Of a DNA stretch of 64,000 nt, positions 35,328 through 41,976 are shown piece after piece. The stretch comes from MGIIb-Q1 sp964342465. GTDB lineage: Archaea > Thermoplasmatota > Poseidoniia > Poseidoniales > Thalassarchaeaceae. The notes below the pieces were generated by a model. The model was not told where the DNA came from. It worked only from the letters and a program-made list of their open reading frames with translations, and did no database searches. The stretch's first letter is position 1. Each line of letters starts with the position of its first letter. The stretch is from the NCBI GenBank assembly GCA_964342465.1, contig CAYFFQ010000001.1, positions 124,001 to 188,000 of the forward strand. Direction: 5' to 3'. A program made the translations under genes and the position numbers.

Positions 35328-36692
35328 ATGTATCTCATCACCATCGAGGGAGGTGACGGAAGCGGCAAAGGAATCGCCACCAAAATGTTGGCGGAAATAC
35401 TCGAAAAAGAATTCACCTTCCCTTCAATTTGGACCACTCAGGAGCCACGCCGAGACCATCAACTCGGAAAGTTGGCGGTTGAGGCGGTGAAGACCGGCGA
35501 AGCGGGACCAATCGCCGAGGCATCGCTGTTCGCAGCCGACCGTCTCGACCATTCGCACGCATGGATAATCCCCCGACTCGCAACGGGTGTGGCGGTGCTC
35601 TCGGAGCGGAATGTTCACTCCTCACTCGTCTATCAGGGGATTGTTGGGGAGATGGGCCTTGCCGAGGTGGCCAAGTTGAACAGTGCGGCTTGCATTCCCG
35701 ACCTCACACTATGGGTGGACTGCGACCCCGGTGTCGCCCTCCGTAGAATCTCCGAGGGTACACTCCGTGAAGCGACATTGGATAAACAGGAGTATTTCGA
35801 GACAAATGAATATCAGGTGAGAATCCGAGCGGGTTATTCCTCTCTTTTGGGCGGGGAGGTGGAGATGCCGCAACCATTTGATTGTGGATCGGTGGTCGGT
35901 CCGATTGTCAATGACGGAACGAAGCAGGACTTGGAACGGAAGTTGAGACGGGAAATCCGCCTTTTTCTGCATCGCCACCCCACCCCTCAAAATGTTGAGA
36001 CAGAGGTTGTAGAACTCCATCTTCTGAAGAACTCCCTGAAGGGTGAGAAGGGCCAGCAGGTGCTACCTATTCTTGGTTCCACTCCCAAGCGGAGCAATGA
36101 TGATTGGCTCGGAGGGATGAGGCCGTGGCAGGTCATGAAGCAGGCTGTGAAATCGTACATTTCGGCCTACGAATCGTTAGAGGATGAGAGAAAGATGGAT
36201 GTTCCCGCAGACCCGTTGAGTCACACTGTCCTCGCCGTCGTCGGCACTCTTTCTCTTCTGCCGGGGGCAGATGTCTCTACTCTCAGATGTGAGATGGGCC
36301 CAGTGCGGATGGTGACGAGCAGACATACCGAGAGGATGTTGAAGTTCTTGAGGGAGAAAGTGCGCTGGGTAAGAGGTCATAAACCGTCGACGGGAAGAGA
36401 CGCACCTCGTTCTGAACTCCGAGCCGACTGGCAACCTTTCGCTCGGCTCGGTTTGGTTGTCTGGCCACTGAAGGAGAAGTTGGGTGAATGGGTTGCTGAG
36501 AATCCCAACGGCAGGTGGCGCGACGCGGTTTCAGCCATCATCGCCTCCAATTCCGACGACGAGATGACTGCCCTTCTAGAAGCGTGCGCAGCGCGCATGC
36601 AGATACTCGGTTCGGGGGTGAAGGGGGCTGCTCCTGCCACCGATGCGGACGAATTTCGCAGGTGGTGGCGGGACGGCCCCCACACTGAATGA
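35328..36692 (+). CDS. dTMP kinase-like protein with long C-terminal extension (454 aa)
   Basis: The N-terminal 200 residues match thymidylate kinase: P-loop EGGDGSGKGIATKM at residues 7-20, TTQEPRRD in place of the usual TREPGG loop, ERNVHSSLVYQG (DRY-like and SS.AYQG motif), and LTLWVDCDPGVALRRI. Residues from about 215 form a second region of roughly 240 residues (NDDWLGGMRPWQVMKQAVK, LSHTVLAVVGTLSLLPGADV) that I do not recognise. Ordinary Tmk proteins are about 200-215 residues, so this is a fusion or a large lineage-specific extension. The diverged loops leave some doubt about dTMP specificity. The final WWRDGPHTE codons lie in the first unit of a 43-bp array. Confidence 0.75.
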   Translation: MYLITIEGGDGSGKGIATKMLAEILEKEFTFPSIWTTQEPRRDHQLGKLAVEAVKTGEAGPIAEASLFAADRLDHSHAWIIPRLATGVAVLSERNVHSSLVYQGIVGEMGLAEVAKLNSAACIPDLTLWVDCDPGVALRRISEGTLREATLDKQEYFETNEYQVRIRAGYSSLLGGEVEMPQPFDCGSVVGPIVNDGTKQDLERKLRREIRLFLHRHPTPQNVETEVVELHLLKNSLKGEKGQQVLPILGSTPKRSNDDWLGGMRPWQVMKQAVKSYISAYESLEDERKMDVPADPLSHTVLAVVGTLSLLPGADVSTLRCEMGPVRMVTSRHTERMLKFLREKVRWVRGHKPSTGRDAPRSELRADWQPFARLGLVVWPLKEKLGEWVAENPNGRWRDAVSAIIASNSDDEMTALLEACAARMQILGSGVKGAAPATDADEFRRWWRDGPHTE

Positions 36693-36790
36693 AGAATCCC
36701 TAAGTTGGCAGCGGGACGGCTATTCCCGGAGGTGAAGAAACCCCAAGGTGGTGGTGGGACGGCCCTTCCCAAAGATGAAGAAACCCGCAT
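36661..36790 (+). repeat. Tandem array, unit 43 bp, starting inside the dTMP kinase-like gene
   Basis: (C/T)GGGACGG is at 36669, 36712 and 36755, 43 bp apart. The first unit lies in the coding sequence and includes the stop TGA; the other two are non-coding copies. Confidence 0.8.
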
Positions 36791-36886
36791 CCACATTCTC
36801 TCGGACGCGTCGTCTCGCCCGTCCTTATTGGTATGGCAGCGGGCTACCCTCGCCTCAGGTCTCCTGAACATTTCCTCCCTGGTGAA

Positions 36887-37720
36887 TCACGCCTCGGCCT
36901 CGGCCGTCGGCCCGTCATTCAGACTCTCTTCGAGTGTGGGAACCAACTGGGCGTTGGCCGGAAGTTTCACTCGCGAGGCATCGAATCCGAAGGGTTTGGG
37001 ATTGGCCGAAAAAACCGCAGAGAAGAGTATGCCGACACCCAATCCCATCGGGAATCCGGTCACCAGACGGCGAAGATTCGTTGATTCATAGTCAGTGACT
37101 GCCTGCAACCCTCCATCGACCGCTGTAGGAAGTAGCAGCAACGCGATACCGCCAAAGGCGAGGAGCATGCGCATGTCCCAGAAATATACTCCCTCAACCC
37201 TATCATCAGGCAGTACGGAGATGATGGAATCCCTTACAGTCCAGCGATTGACCCCCCTGCGCCGATAGAGGAGTCCCCCGACGATTACCCCCAAGAGAAT
37301 GCCGATGTCACGCGTGCATACTGGCAACTGATTGTCGTTTACTCGCCACGACCTCTCATACTTCTGATGACAATTCAGGTCACCAATGGCGTAGACGAGG
37401 GCGCTGAAGGGGTCTAGGTCCGTCCACGCGAACTTCCCCCCATGTTGTGACTGGTCGTGCCCCATGTCTCCTCCTTCACGGTGGTATTCGTTCCCCCAGT
37501 CTCCCCAAGATGCGTCCAGCCACATGTAATCGATGGCGTTTGCTCTGCCCGAGAGTTCGGGAATCGTTCCGGATGGCAGAAGGGCAGGGGTGATGAATGC
37601 AGCCAGCAGATAACCAGCGGAAATACCGATGACCCAGTTGGAGATTCGGATTTCTCTGCTTCTGTCATCAAGCCCGTTTCGGCTCTCCATCGTCACTCCG
37701 GCGCATCTTCTAAGCATCAT
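36887..37720 (-). CDS. DUF2085-like membrane protein (277 aa)
   Basis: Four or so hydrophobic segments. The stretch GDLNCHQKYERSW, LPVCTRDIGILLG, LLLLPTAVDGGLQ and STNLRRLVTGFPMGLG matches the pattern of the DUF2085 family (CHQ, ERS, VC.R..GI..G, DG..Q, STN..R...G). The biochemical role of that family is unknown; the conserved Cys and His could bind a metal. The reading starts at the tandem ATG at 37720. It converges with the dTMP kinase-like gene, separated by the 43-bp array. Confidence 0.72.
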   Translation of the reverse strand: MMLRRCAGVTMESRNGLDDRSREIRISNWVIGISAGYLLAAFITPALLPSGTIPELSGRANAIDYMWLDASWGDWGNEYHREGGDMGHDQSQHGGKFAWTDLDPFSALVYAIGDLNCHQKYERSWRVNDNQLPVCTRDIGILLGVIVGGLLYRRRGVNRWTVRDSIISVLPDDRVEGVYFWDMRMLLAFGGIALLLLPTAVDGGLQAVTDYESTNLRRLVTGFPMGLGVGILFSAVFSANPKPFGFDASRVKLPANAQLVPTLEESLNDGPTAEAEA

Positions 37721-37838
37721 CGTTTCGCCTAGTCGTTTCAGCAGTTCTCACTCATCTTCAGAGTCGCTCTTGAAATAGGAGTTGGTGGGGATATCCCCGC
37801 CCAAAACTGCTTTCACCGATGGCGTTGGGGTGTGGTGC

Positions 37839-38609
37839 ATGGTGGAGGTGAGTTTCCGAGACCTGTTGGTCATCAGCATCGTCATGGGCATCATGACTTC
37901 CACGATGGCAGCGATGCTCGCCTTCTTCTCGACAGGATTGGAGGGTGACCCAGCGGCAGCGCTGCAGTTCGGGGGAATGTGCGGTCTTTCCGTCGTGATA
38001 CTGACTCTGCTTTACGGCGGCTACCGTCTCTATGAGATTCGCCGCGGCTCCGACCGAGGTGAAGATGTGGATAGAGTCTCCGAATTGAGACGAATTCTCG
38101 CTTTCATCGAGCCACACGCGGCTTCACTTTCTTGGGCGGCTCAGAAGGCGTGGCGATGTTCGACACATATCAGGGAGGAGAGAGGAACACTCACGGTGGA
38201 CTTGCACGAGTTGGACCTCGCCGGAGCGCGCACGGTTCTCGACAAATTGATTGAACACCGTCCTCTGGTCGGCAGGGTGAGGATAATCACCGGCAGAGGG
38301 AAGAATTCTCAGGGGCGGCCGGTCATCAGGCCGATGGTATCAGAGAGGCTTGACCTCGTCGCCAAGCCTCTCAATTGGCAGAAACTGGCCAAGGCCGGCT
38401 CGATTACGCTGCGACCACTCGGGAAGCGTCCTTCCTTCAAACGGTGGTTGCTCAGGTTCCTGCTGTTCGCCGGCCCATTCACAATCGCTCTCGCTCTCTC
38501 ATTCGAGGAACTGGCTGGCTCTGGGGCGAGGGAACAGGGGAGGATGTTCGGGGCTGCAGCCGGCTTGGTTCTGACCGGACTTCTCGCCTCATACCGCGAG
38601 CGCGTCTGA
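37839..38609 (+). CDS. Membrane protein with Smr-like domain (256 aa)
   Basis: Two N-terminal membrane helices (LLVISIVMGIMTSTMAAMLAFF and CGLSVVILTLLYGGY), then a soluble domain with LTVDLHELDLAGARTVLDKLI and RVRIITGRGKNSQG, which match the DxH and TGxG.NS motifs of Smr nuclease-like domains. Two more helices follow at the C-terminus. Membrane-tethered Smr domains are unusual; the substrate is unknown. The frame is open to a TTG at 37782, but the ATG at 37839 gives the better N-terminus. It is divergent from the DUF2085 gene and followed by the tRNA-Glu repeat region. Confidence 0.7.
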   Translation: MVEVSFRDLLVISIVMGIMTSTMAAMLAFFSTGLEGDPAAALQFGGMCGLSVVILTLLYGGYRLYEIRRGSDRGEDVDRVSELRRILAFIEPHAASLSWAAQKAWRCSTHIREERGTLTVDLHELDLAGARTVLDKLIEHRPLVGRVRIITGRGKNSQGRPVIRPMVSERLDLVAKPLNWQKLAKAGSITLRPLGKRPSFKRWLLRFLLFAGPFTIALALSFEELAGSGAREQGRMFGAAAGLVLTGLLASYRERV

Positions 38610-38688
38610 CCTATCGTAAGGTATTGCTCCGAGGGGGCGGTGGTGGTGGTGGTGTCAATGAGCAGCCCCGAATATTGACCACAATCAA

Positions 38689-38965
38689 GGTGCTCGTGCC
38701 GGGCAATCAAACTGGACTGAGCGAAGGAAATCAATGACAATCCGAGCGAGGGAAGTTTGATGTGAGGCGCGAGCACCGACTACATAGGATTTCATCTCTA
38801 TTCCAACAGATTACACGGAGGTGCTCGCGCCGGGCAATCAAACTGGACTGAACGAAAGATAGCAATGATAAATTGAGTGAGGGAAGTTTGATGTGAGGCG
38901 CGAGCACCGACTACATAGGATTTCATCTCTATCTCAACAGATTACATAGAGGTGCTCGCGCCGGG
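38689..38965 (-). repeat. 131-bp repeat of palindromic elements built on the tRNA-Glu 3' end
   Basis: GGTGCTCG(T/C)GCC starts at 38689, 38820 and 38951 (in the tRNA), exactly 131 bp apart. In the two non-tRNA units it pairs with an inverted GGCGCGAGCACC at 38766-38777 and 38897-38908. Inner arms ATCAAACT/AGTTTGAT (38706-38713 with 38754-38761; 38837-38844 with 38885-38892) extend the fold. Each unit is thus an 89-nt imperfect palindrome plus a 42-nt spacer. Confidence 0.85.
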
Positions 38966-39027
38966 ATTCGAACCCGGGTAGACGGGATGAAAACCCGCAA
39001 TGATGGACCGGACTACACCACGCGAGC
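38953..39027 (-). tRNA. tRNA-Glu (anticodon TTC)
   Basis: On the minus strand the acceptor GCTCGCG pairs with CGCGAGC, discriminator A. The anticodon stem GCGGG/CCCGT encloses loop TTTTCAT, anticodon TTC. T arm CCGGG-TTCGAAT-CCCGG. 75 nt, no CCA and no intron. Its 3' end is repeated downstream in the 131-bp array. Confidence 0.94.
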
Positions 39028-39071
39028 CCGAGCCGAGCGGCGGGCGAAGGGTGCTTAACCGAATCGGTTCC

Positions 39072-39671
39072 CTAATCCTCTTCAGCAACCTCTTCCAAGC
39101 CATCCCACCATCGCCAGACGGGATACATCACGGAAGCACCTGCGAGGGTGGCGAAAACAAATCCCCATCCGGTGAGGAAGTCGATGAATTGTTCCCCATA
39201 GACACCGACCACGAGAATTTCTAGACCGAATCTCAGAGCCCTGCCGATGAACCCTGCGAGAATGAAGGTGTGTTTCTCCATCCTTCCTATACCGGCACAC
39301 CAGCCGAGCACTTTGTATGGTATCGGGGTGAAAGCTGCGATGAAGATGCCGAAGGAACCGTATCTCTCGATGAGGGCTTCAAATTTCCGAACAGATGTTG
39401 GTGAAGCAAACTTCTCTAGAAGGGGGTGTCCCAACCTCTTCCCCATCCACCATGCGACCAGTGAGCCGAGAACACTTGACAAGGTGACCACGAGGAAGAT
39501 GGAGACAAGTCCGGTTGGGTCTGTATTGCTTGCAGCCATTGGTATGACGAGGGCGTCGGGTGGAATCGGCTGGATGAACGCCTCGGTGAAAGACATCAGT
39601 CCGAGTCCAGCGAGGCCGATTCCAGCAAACCAATCGGTGATGCCGTCCCATAATGCGGGTAGGTCGGCCAT
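39072..39671 (-). CDS. DedA/VTT-domain membrane protein (199 aa)
   Basis: SNARE-associated/DedA family. Conserved pieces: FIQPIPPDALVIPMA, VVTLSSVLGSLVAWWMGKRLG, the RYGSFGIFIAAFTPIPYK region (F.RF.P..R-like) and GIGRM. About five membrane helices. The family is linked to lipid scrambling or membrane homeostasis. The longest frame begins at 39779, overlapping the divergent NOB1 start; the ATG at 39671 is preferred because GGGGAAGAGG precedes it and a TATA element sits at 39713-39720. Confidence 0.85.
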   Translation of the reverse strand: MADLPALWDGITDWFAGIGLAGLGLMSFTEAFIQPIPPDALVIPMAASNTDPTGLVSIFLVVTLSSVLGSLVAWWMGKRLGHPLLEKFASPTSVRKFEALIERYGSFGIFIAAFTPIPYKVLGWCAGIGRMEKHTFILAGFIGRALRFGLEILVVGVYGEQFIDFLTGWGFVFATLAGASVMYPVWRWWDGLEEVAEED

Positions 39672-39712
39672 ATCCTCTTCCCCATCCCACTCGGCAATCA
39701 ATCCTTTCCTCA

Positions 39713-39720
39713 GATATATC
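39713..39720. promoter_or_regulatory. Palindromic TATA element between DedA and NOB1 genes
   Basis: GATATATC is its own reverse complement and lies almost equally far from the DedA ATG (39671) and the NOB1 ATG (39760), about 45 bp each way. It could serve both directions with leaders of about 20 nt. Confidence 0.4.
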
Positions 39721-39759
39721 ACCGTCAGCCTCATTGAGAGGTATTGCCAGCCGCAACTG

Positions 39760-40242
39760 ATGCGGGTACTGGACACCACAGCCCTGCTTCATTTCCCTCT
39801 CGCTTCACTCACGGGTTTAGCGGCTCCAATTCAACTCGCTGAATTGGAGAGAATTGCTCCTGAAAGGGTGTTTGTCGCCGAAACTTCCGCCGTTGAGTGG
39901 CGCCACCCACTCGACCAATCCATCGAGGCGGCGAGGCGCATGGCCGCGAAGACCGGCGATTTGGCTGGACTTTCGGCCACCGACCTGCATGTGTTGGCTT
40001 TGACTATGGAGGTGGGTGGCTCTCTTGTCACCGACGATTATCGTCTGCAGAATTGTTGTGCGGCCGCCGGGCTGGAGTTTGAACCGGTGATGACCGAGGG
40101 TATCTCTGAACTCTGGTCATGGCTGCTCTTCTGCTCGGGGTGTGGGGCTAGTGCGGTTGCCGATGACACTAGTAGGGGCGGTGAGTTGGGTGTGTGTGAG
40201 AGGTGTGCATCTCCCCTCCGCCTGCGCAGAGAGAGGCGGTAG
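39760..40242 (+). CDS. nob1: NOB1-like rRNA maturation endonuclease (PIN plus zinc ribbon, 160 aa)
   Basis: In archaea NOB1 cleaves the 3' end of pre-16S rRNA. A PIN domain begins MRVLDTTALLHF with the first acidic residue (Asp5); ETSAVEW, LSATDLHVLAL and LVTDDYRLQN supply the others. A C-terminal zinc ribbon follows with CSGCG and CERC. The open frame extends upstream to 39247, but that part is antisense to the DedA gene and has no protein character, so the ATG at 39760 is used. It converges on tatA with a 26-bp gap. Confidence 0.85.
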   Translation: MRVLDTTALLHFPLASLTGLAAPIQLAELERIAPERVFVAETSAVEWRHPLDQSIEAARRMAAKTGDLAGLSATDLHVLALTMEVGGSLVTDDYRLQNCCAAAGLEFEPVMTEGISELWSWLLFCSGCGASAVADDTSRGGELGVCERCASPLRLRRERR

Positions 40243-40268
40243 TCGGACGGAGTAGGCATCGGGGCGAA

Positions 40269-40535
40269 TCACTCGAGTTCTTCTTTGACTTCGTCAGCAG
40301 ATTTCCCTTCGATTTCAACGCCGGATTCGGCGGCTTTCTCCGCCAGAGCGACGTTCTCGGTCTTTCCGGCGCGGTCAAGGTCATTCTCGGTCATTCTGCG
40401 CGAGTCGGCGATACCCTGTTGGAATTCGCCCTTTGCCATGCCGAGTGAGCGGGCGAGTTTCGGTATCTTGTCGATTCCGAAGATGAAGACGAAAATCGCC
40501 AAAAGAATCAGTATCTCTGAACTGCCGGGTGTCAC
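40269..40535 (-). CDS. tatA: Twin-arginine translocase subunit TatA/E family (88 aa)
   Basis: One N-terminal membrane helix (EILILLAIFVFIFG), then the amphipathic segment DKIPKLARSLGMAKGEFQQG typical of TatA (F-G hinge and P-x-x-A/G-R-x-x-G). The acidic, Glu-rich tail is normal. It is a single gene; tatC is not in the window. A 71-bp repeat array lies just upstream. Confidence 0.88.
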   Translation of the reverse strand: MTPGSSEILILLAIFVFIFGIDKIPKLARSLGMAKGEFQQGIADSRRMTENDLDRAGKTENVALAEKAAESGVEIEGKSADEVKEELE

Positions 40536-40577
40536 GCGGAGACTCTCCTCAATCGCCTCGGAGGCGTTTCAGTCATT

Positions 40578-40745
40578 GAATGATTCGGCGAAATCCATCG
40601 TGATTCATTCGCTCAGTTCTCTCACTTCGAAGGTTGTTGACTCCTCGCTGATGATTCGGCGAAATCCATCGTGATTCATTCGCTCAGTTCTCTCACTTCG
40701 AAGGTTGTTGACTCCTCGCTGATGATTCGGCGAAATCCATTATGG
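40578..40745. repeat. Tandem array, unit 71 bp, upstream of tatA
   Basis: TGATTCGGCGAAATCCAT starts at 40581, 40652 and 40723, exactly 71 bp apart; the third unit is partial. It lies between the 3' side of the MoaD-like gene (ends 40935) and the tatA start (40535). The remaining 40746-40934 shows no gene. Confidence 0.9.
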
Positions 40746-40934
40746 GCCAAACTTCAGCATAAGCCAAGATAAGGCTGGAGATGCGCTCTCGTTCATCAGA
40801 CGACACATCGAATCTTTGTGAAATCATCGATGTGGTGGAGGGGTCCTGCATCAAGTGAGCAGGGTGGTTTGCCCTCGGCTAAGTTCTCGGCAAAGTTCGG
40901 GGTCTGACTGGAGTGTGGGGTGGGCTTGAGAGTG

Positions 40935-41195
40935 TCATCCGCCGGAGACGGGGGGGAGGAATGCGACCTCAGCAGCATCAGTTATCTCCACATCGGGGGA
41001 ACACATCTCTCCATTCAAAGCAACTCTCATTCCTTGCGACAACCTCTCTGAAATCTGCATTCTCGTAGCCAGTTGGCGTATCGTGGTACCTTTCTCAAGT
41101 GGTATCTCCAATGCCCTCCCCCCCATTATTTCTGCGAGAGGACCGAACATGAGAACGGTGCACTTCACGGCGGTTAGCGGCGTCTCCTCATCCAT
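40935..41195 (-). CDS. MoaD/ThiS-type ubiquitin-like sulfur carrier protein (86 aa)
   Basis: Beta-grasp fold suggested by CTVLMFGPLAEIMGG, an LATRMQISERL helix, and VALNGEMC. The C-terminus ends in PPVSGG; the terminal Gly-Gly is the site of adenylation and thiocarboxylation in sulfur carriers, or of conjugation in archaeal SAMPs. Role in molybdopterin or tungstopterin synthesis versus protein modification cannot be separated here. The frame extends to 41246, but the ATG at 41195 lies about 26 bp from a TATA element shared with the divergent ABC gene. Confidence 0.82.
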   Translation of the reverse strand: MDEETPLTAVKCTVLMFGPLAEIMGGRALEIPLEKGTTIRQLATRMQISERLSQGMRVALNGEMCSPDVEITDAAEVAFLPPVSGG

Positions 41196-41218
41196 GTGCA
41201 AGGGCGGGGATGCGACCC

Positions 41219-41224
41219 TTATAG
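41219..41224. promoter_or_regulatory. Shared TATA element of MoaD-like and ABC ATPase genes
   Basis: TTATAG on the plus strand, CTATAA on the minus strand. Its centre is about 26 bp from both the ABC ATG (41247) and the MoaD-like ATG (41195), the expected spacing for leaderless transcripts in both directions. Confidence 0.5.
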
Positions 41225-41246
41225 GTGCATCACTCCTGCGCGTCAC

Positions 41247-41963
41247 ATGACCGAAGTTCTGCGCGCTGAGGCGCTGTGGAAGGTGTATGATACCGGCAGT
41301 GTGCAGGTCAAGGCGTTGAAAGGAGTTGACCTGACCGTCGACGAGGGGGAGATGGTCGCGCTTATGGGACCTAGCGGCTGCGGCAAGACGACCTTCTTGA
41401 ATTGTGTCTCATCGCTAGATGAGTTCACCGCTGGTGAGGTATTCATCAACGGCGATAGTCTCTCAACTATGTCTGACAAGGTCGCTACTTCGATGCGGGC
41501 GAATGAGATCGGGTTCGTATTTCAGTCCTTCAATCTGATACCAGTCCTCTCAGCGGTGGAAAATGTCGAAATTCCGTTGATGATGCAGGGGGTGTCTCCA
41601 AAGTCGGCTCGCACTCGCGCTCTTGATGCTCTAGAGAAAGTAGGCCTGAGGGAGTGGGCGGGACACCTACCCGCTGAGTTGTCAGGTGGCCAGCAGCAGA
41701 GAGTGACGATTGCTCGCGCCTTCGTCCACCAGCCTGCGGTGATACTTGCTGATGAACCGACGGGCAACCTCGACAGCGAGACATCAGACATGGTAATGAA
41801 TATCCTCGTGGAATTGAACAGGAAGCATGGAATCACTTTTGTGATTGTCACTCATTCAGTCGACATCGCCTCTTTCTGTCCTCGTATCGTCAAAATCAAT
41901 GATGGTCAGATAATCAGTGACGAGACCGTTGCCTCCAGTGAGACTGCGAGCGAAGAAGAATAG
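41247..41963 (+). CDS. ABC transporter ATP-binding protein, MacB/LolD type (238 aa)
   Basis: Walker A GPSGCGKTT (residues 41-49), Q-loop VFQSFNLIPVLSAVENVEIP, signature LSGGQQQR, Walker B VILADEPTGNLDS, and switch His in VTHS. The LIPVL.A.ENV pattern is that of the MacB/LolD/FtsE group, which works with FtsX-like permeases. The ATG at 41247 is chosen because the longer frame (41196) crosses the promoter. The partner permease follows 13 bp downstream. Confidence 0.95.
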   Translation: MTEVLRAEALWKVYDTGSVQVKALKGVDLTVDEGEMVALMGPSGCGKTTFLNCVSSLDEFTAGEVFINGDSLSTMSDKVATSMRANEIGFVFQSFNLIPVLSAVENVEIPLMMQGVSPKSARTRALDALEKVGLREWAGHLPAELSGGQQQRVTIARAFVHQPAVILADEPTGNLDSETSDMVMNILVELNRKHGITFVIVTHSVDIASFCPRIVKINDGQIISDETVASSETASEEE

Positions 41964-41976
41964 GTGGTGATGGCCT

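Noticed and set aside
35561..35746. Short frame inside the dTMP kinase-like gene
   Set aside because: Shadow of a well-supported coding frame.
26954..39027. Integrated element or integron at tRNA-Ser or tRNA-Glu
   Set aside because: The tRNA 3' ends are duplicated as in att sites, but no integrase, recombinase or phage gene lies between or near the copies.
39247..39759. N-terminal extension of the NOB1 frame
   Set aside because: Antisense to DedA, low-complexity, and the NOB1 domain starts exactly at the ATG at 39760.
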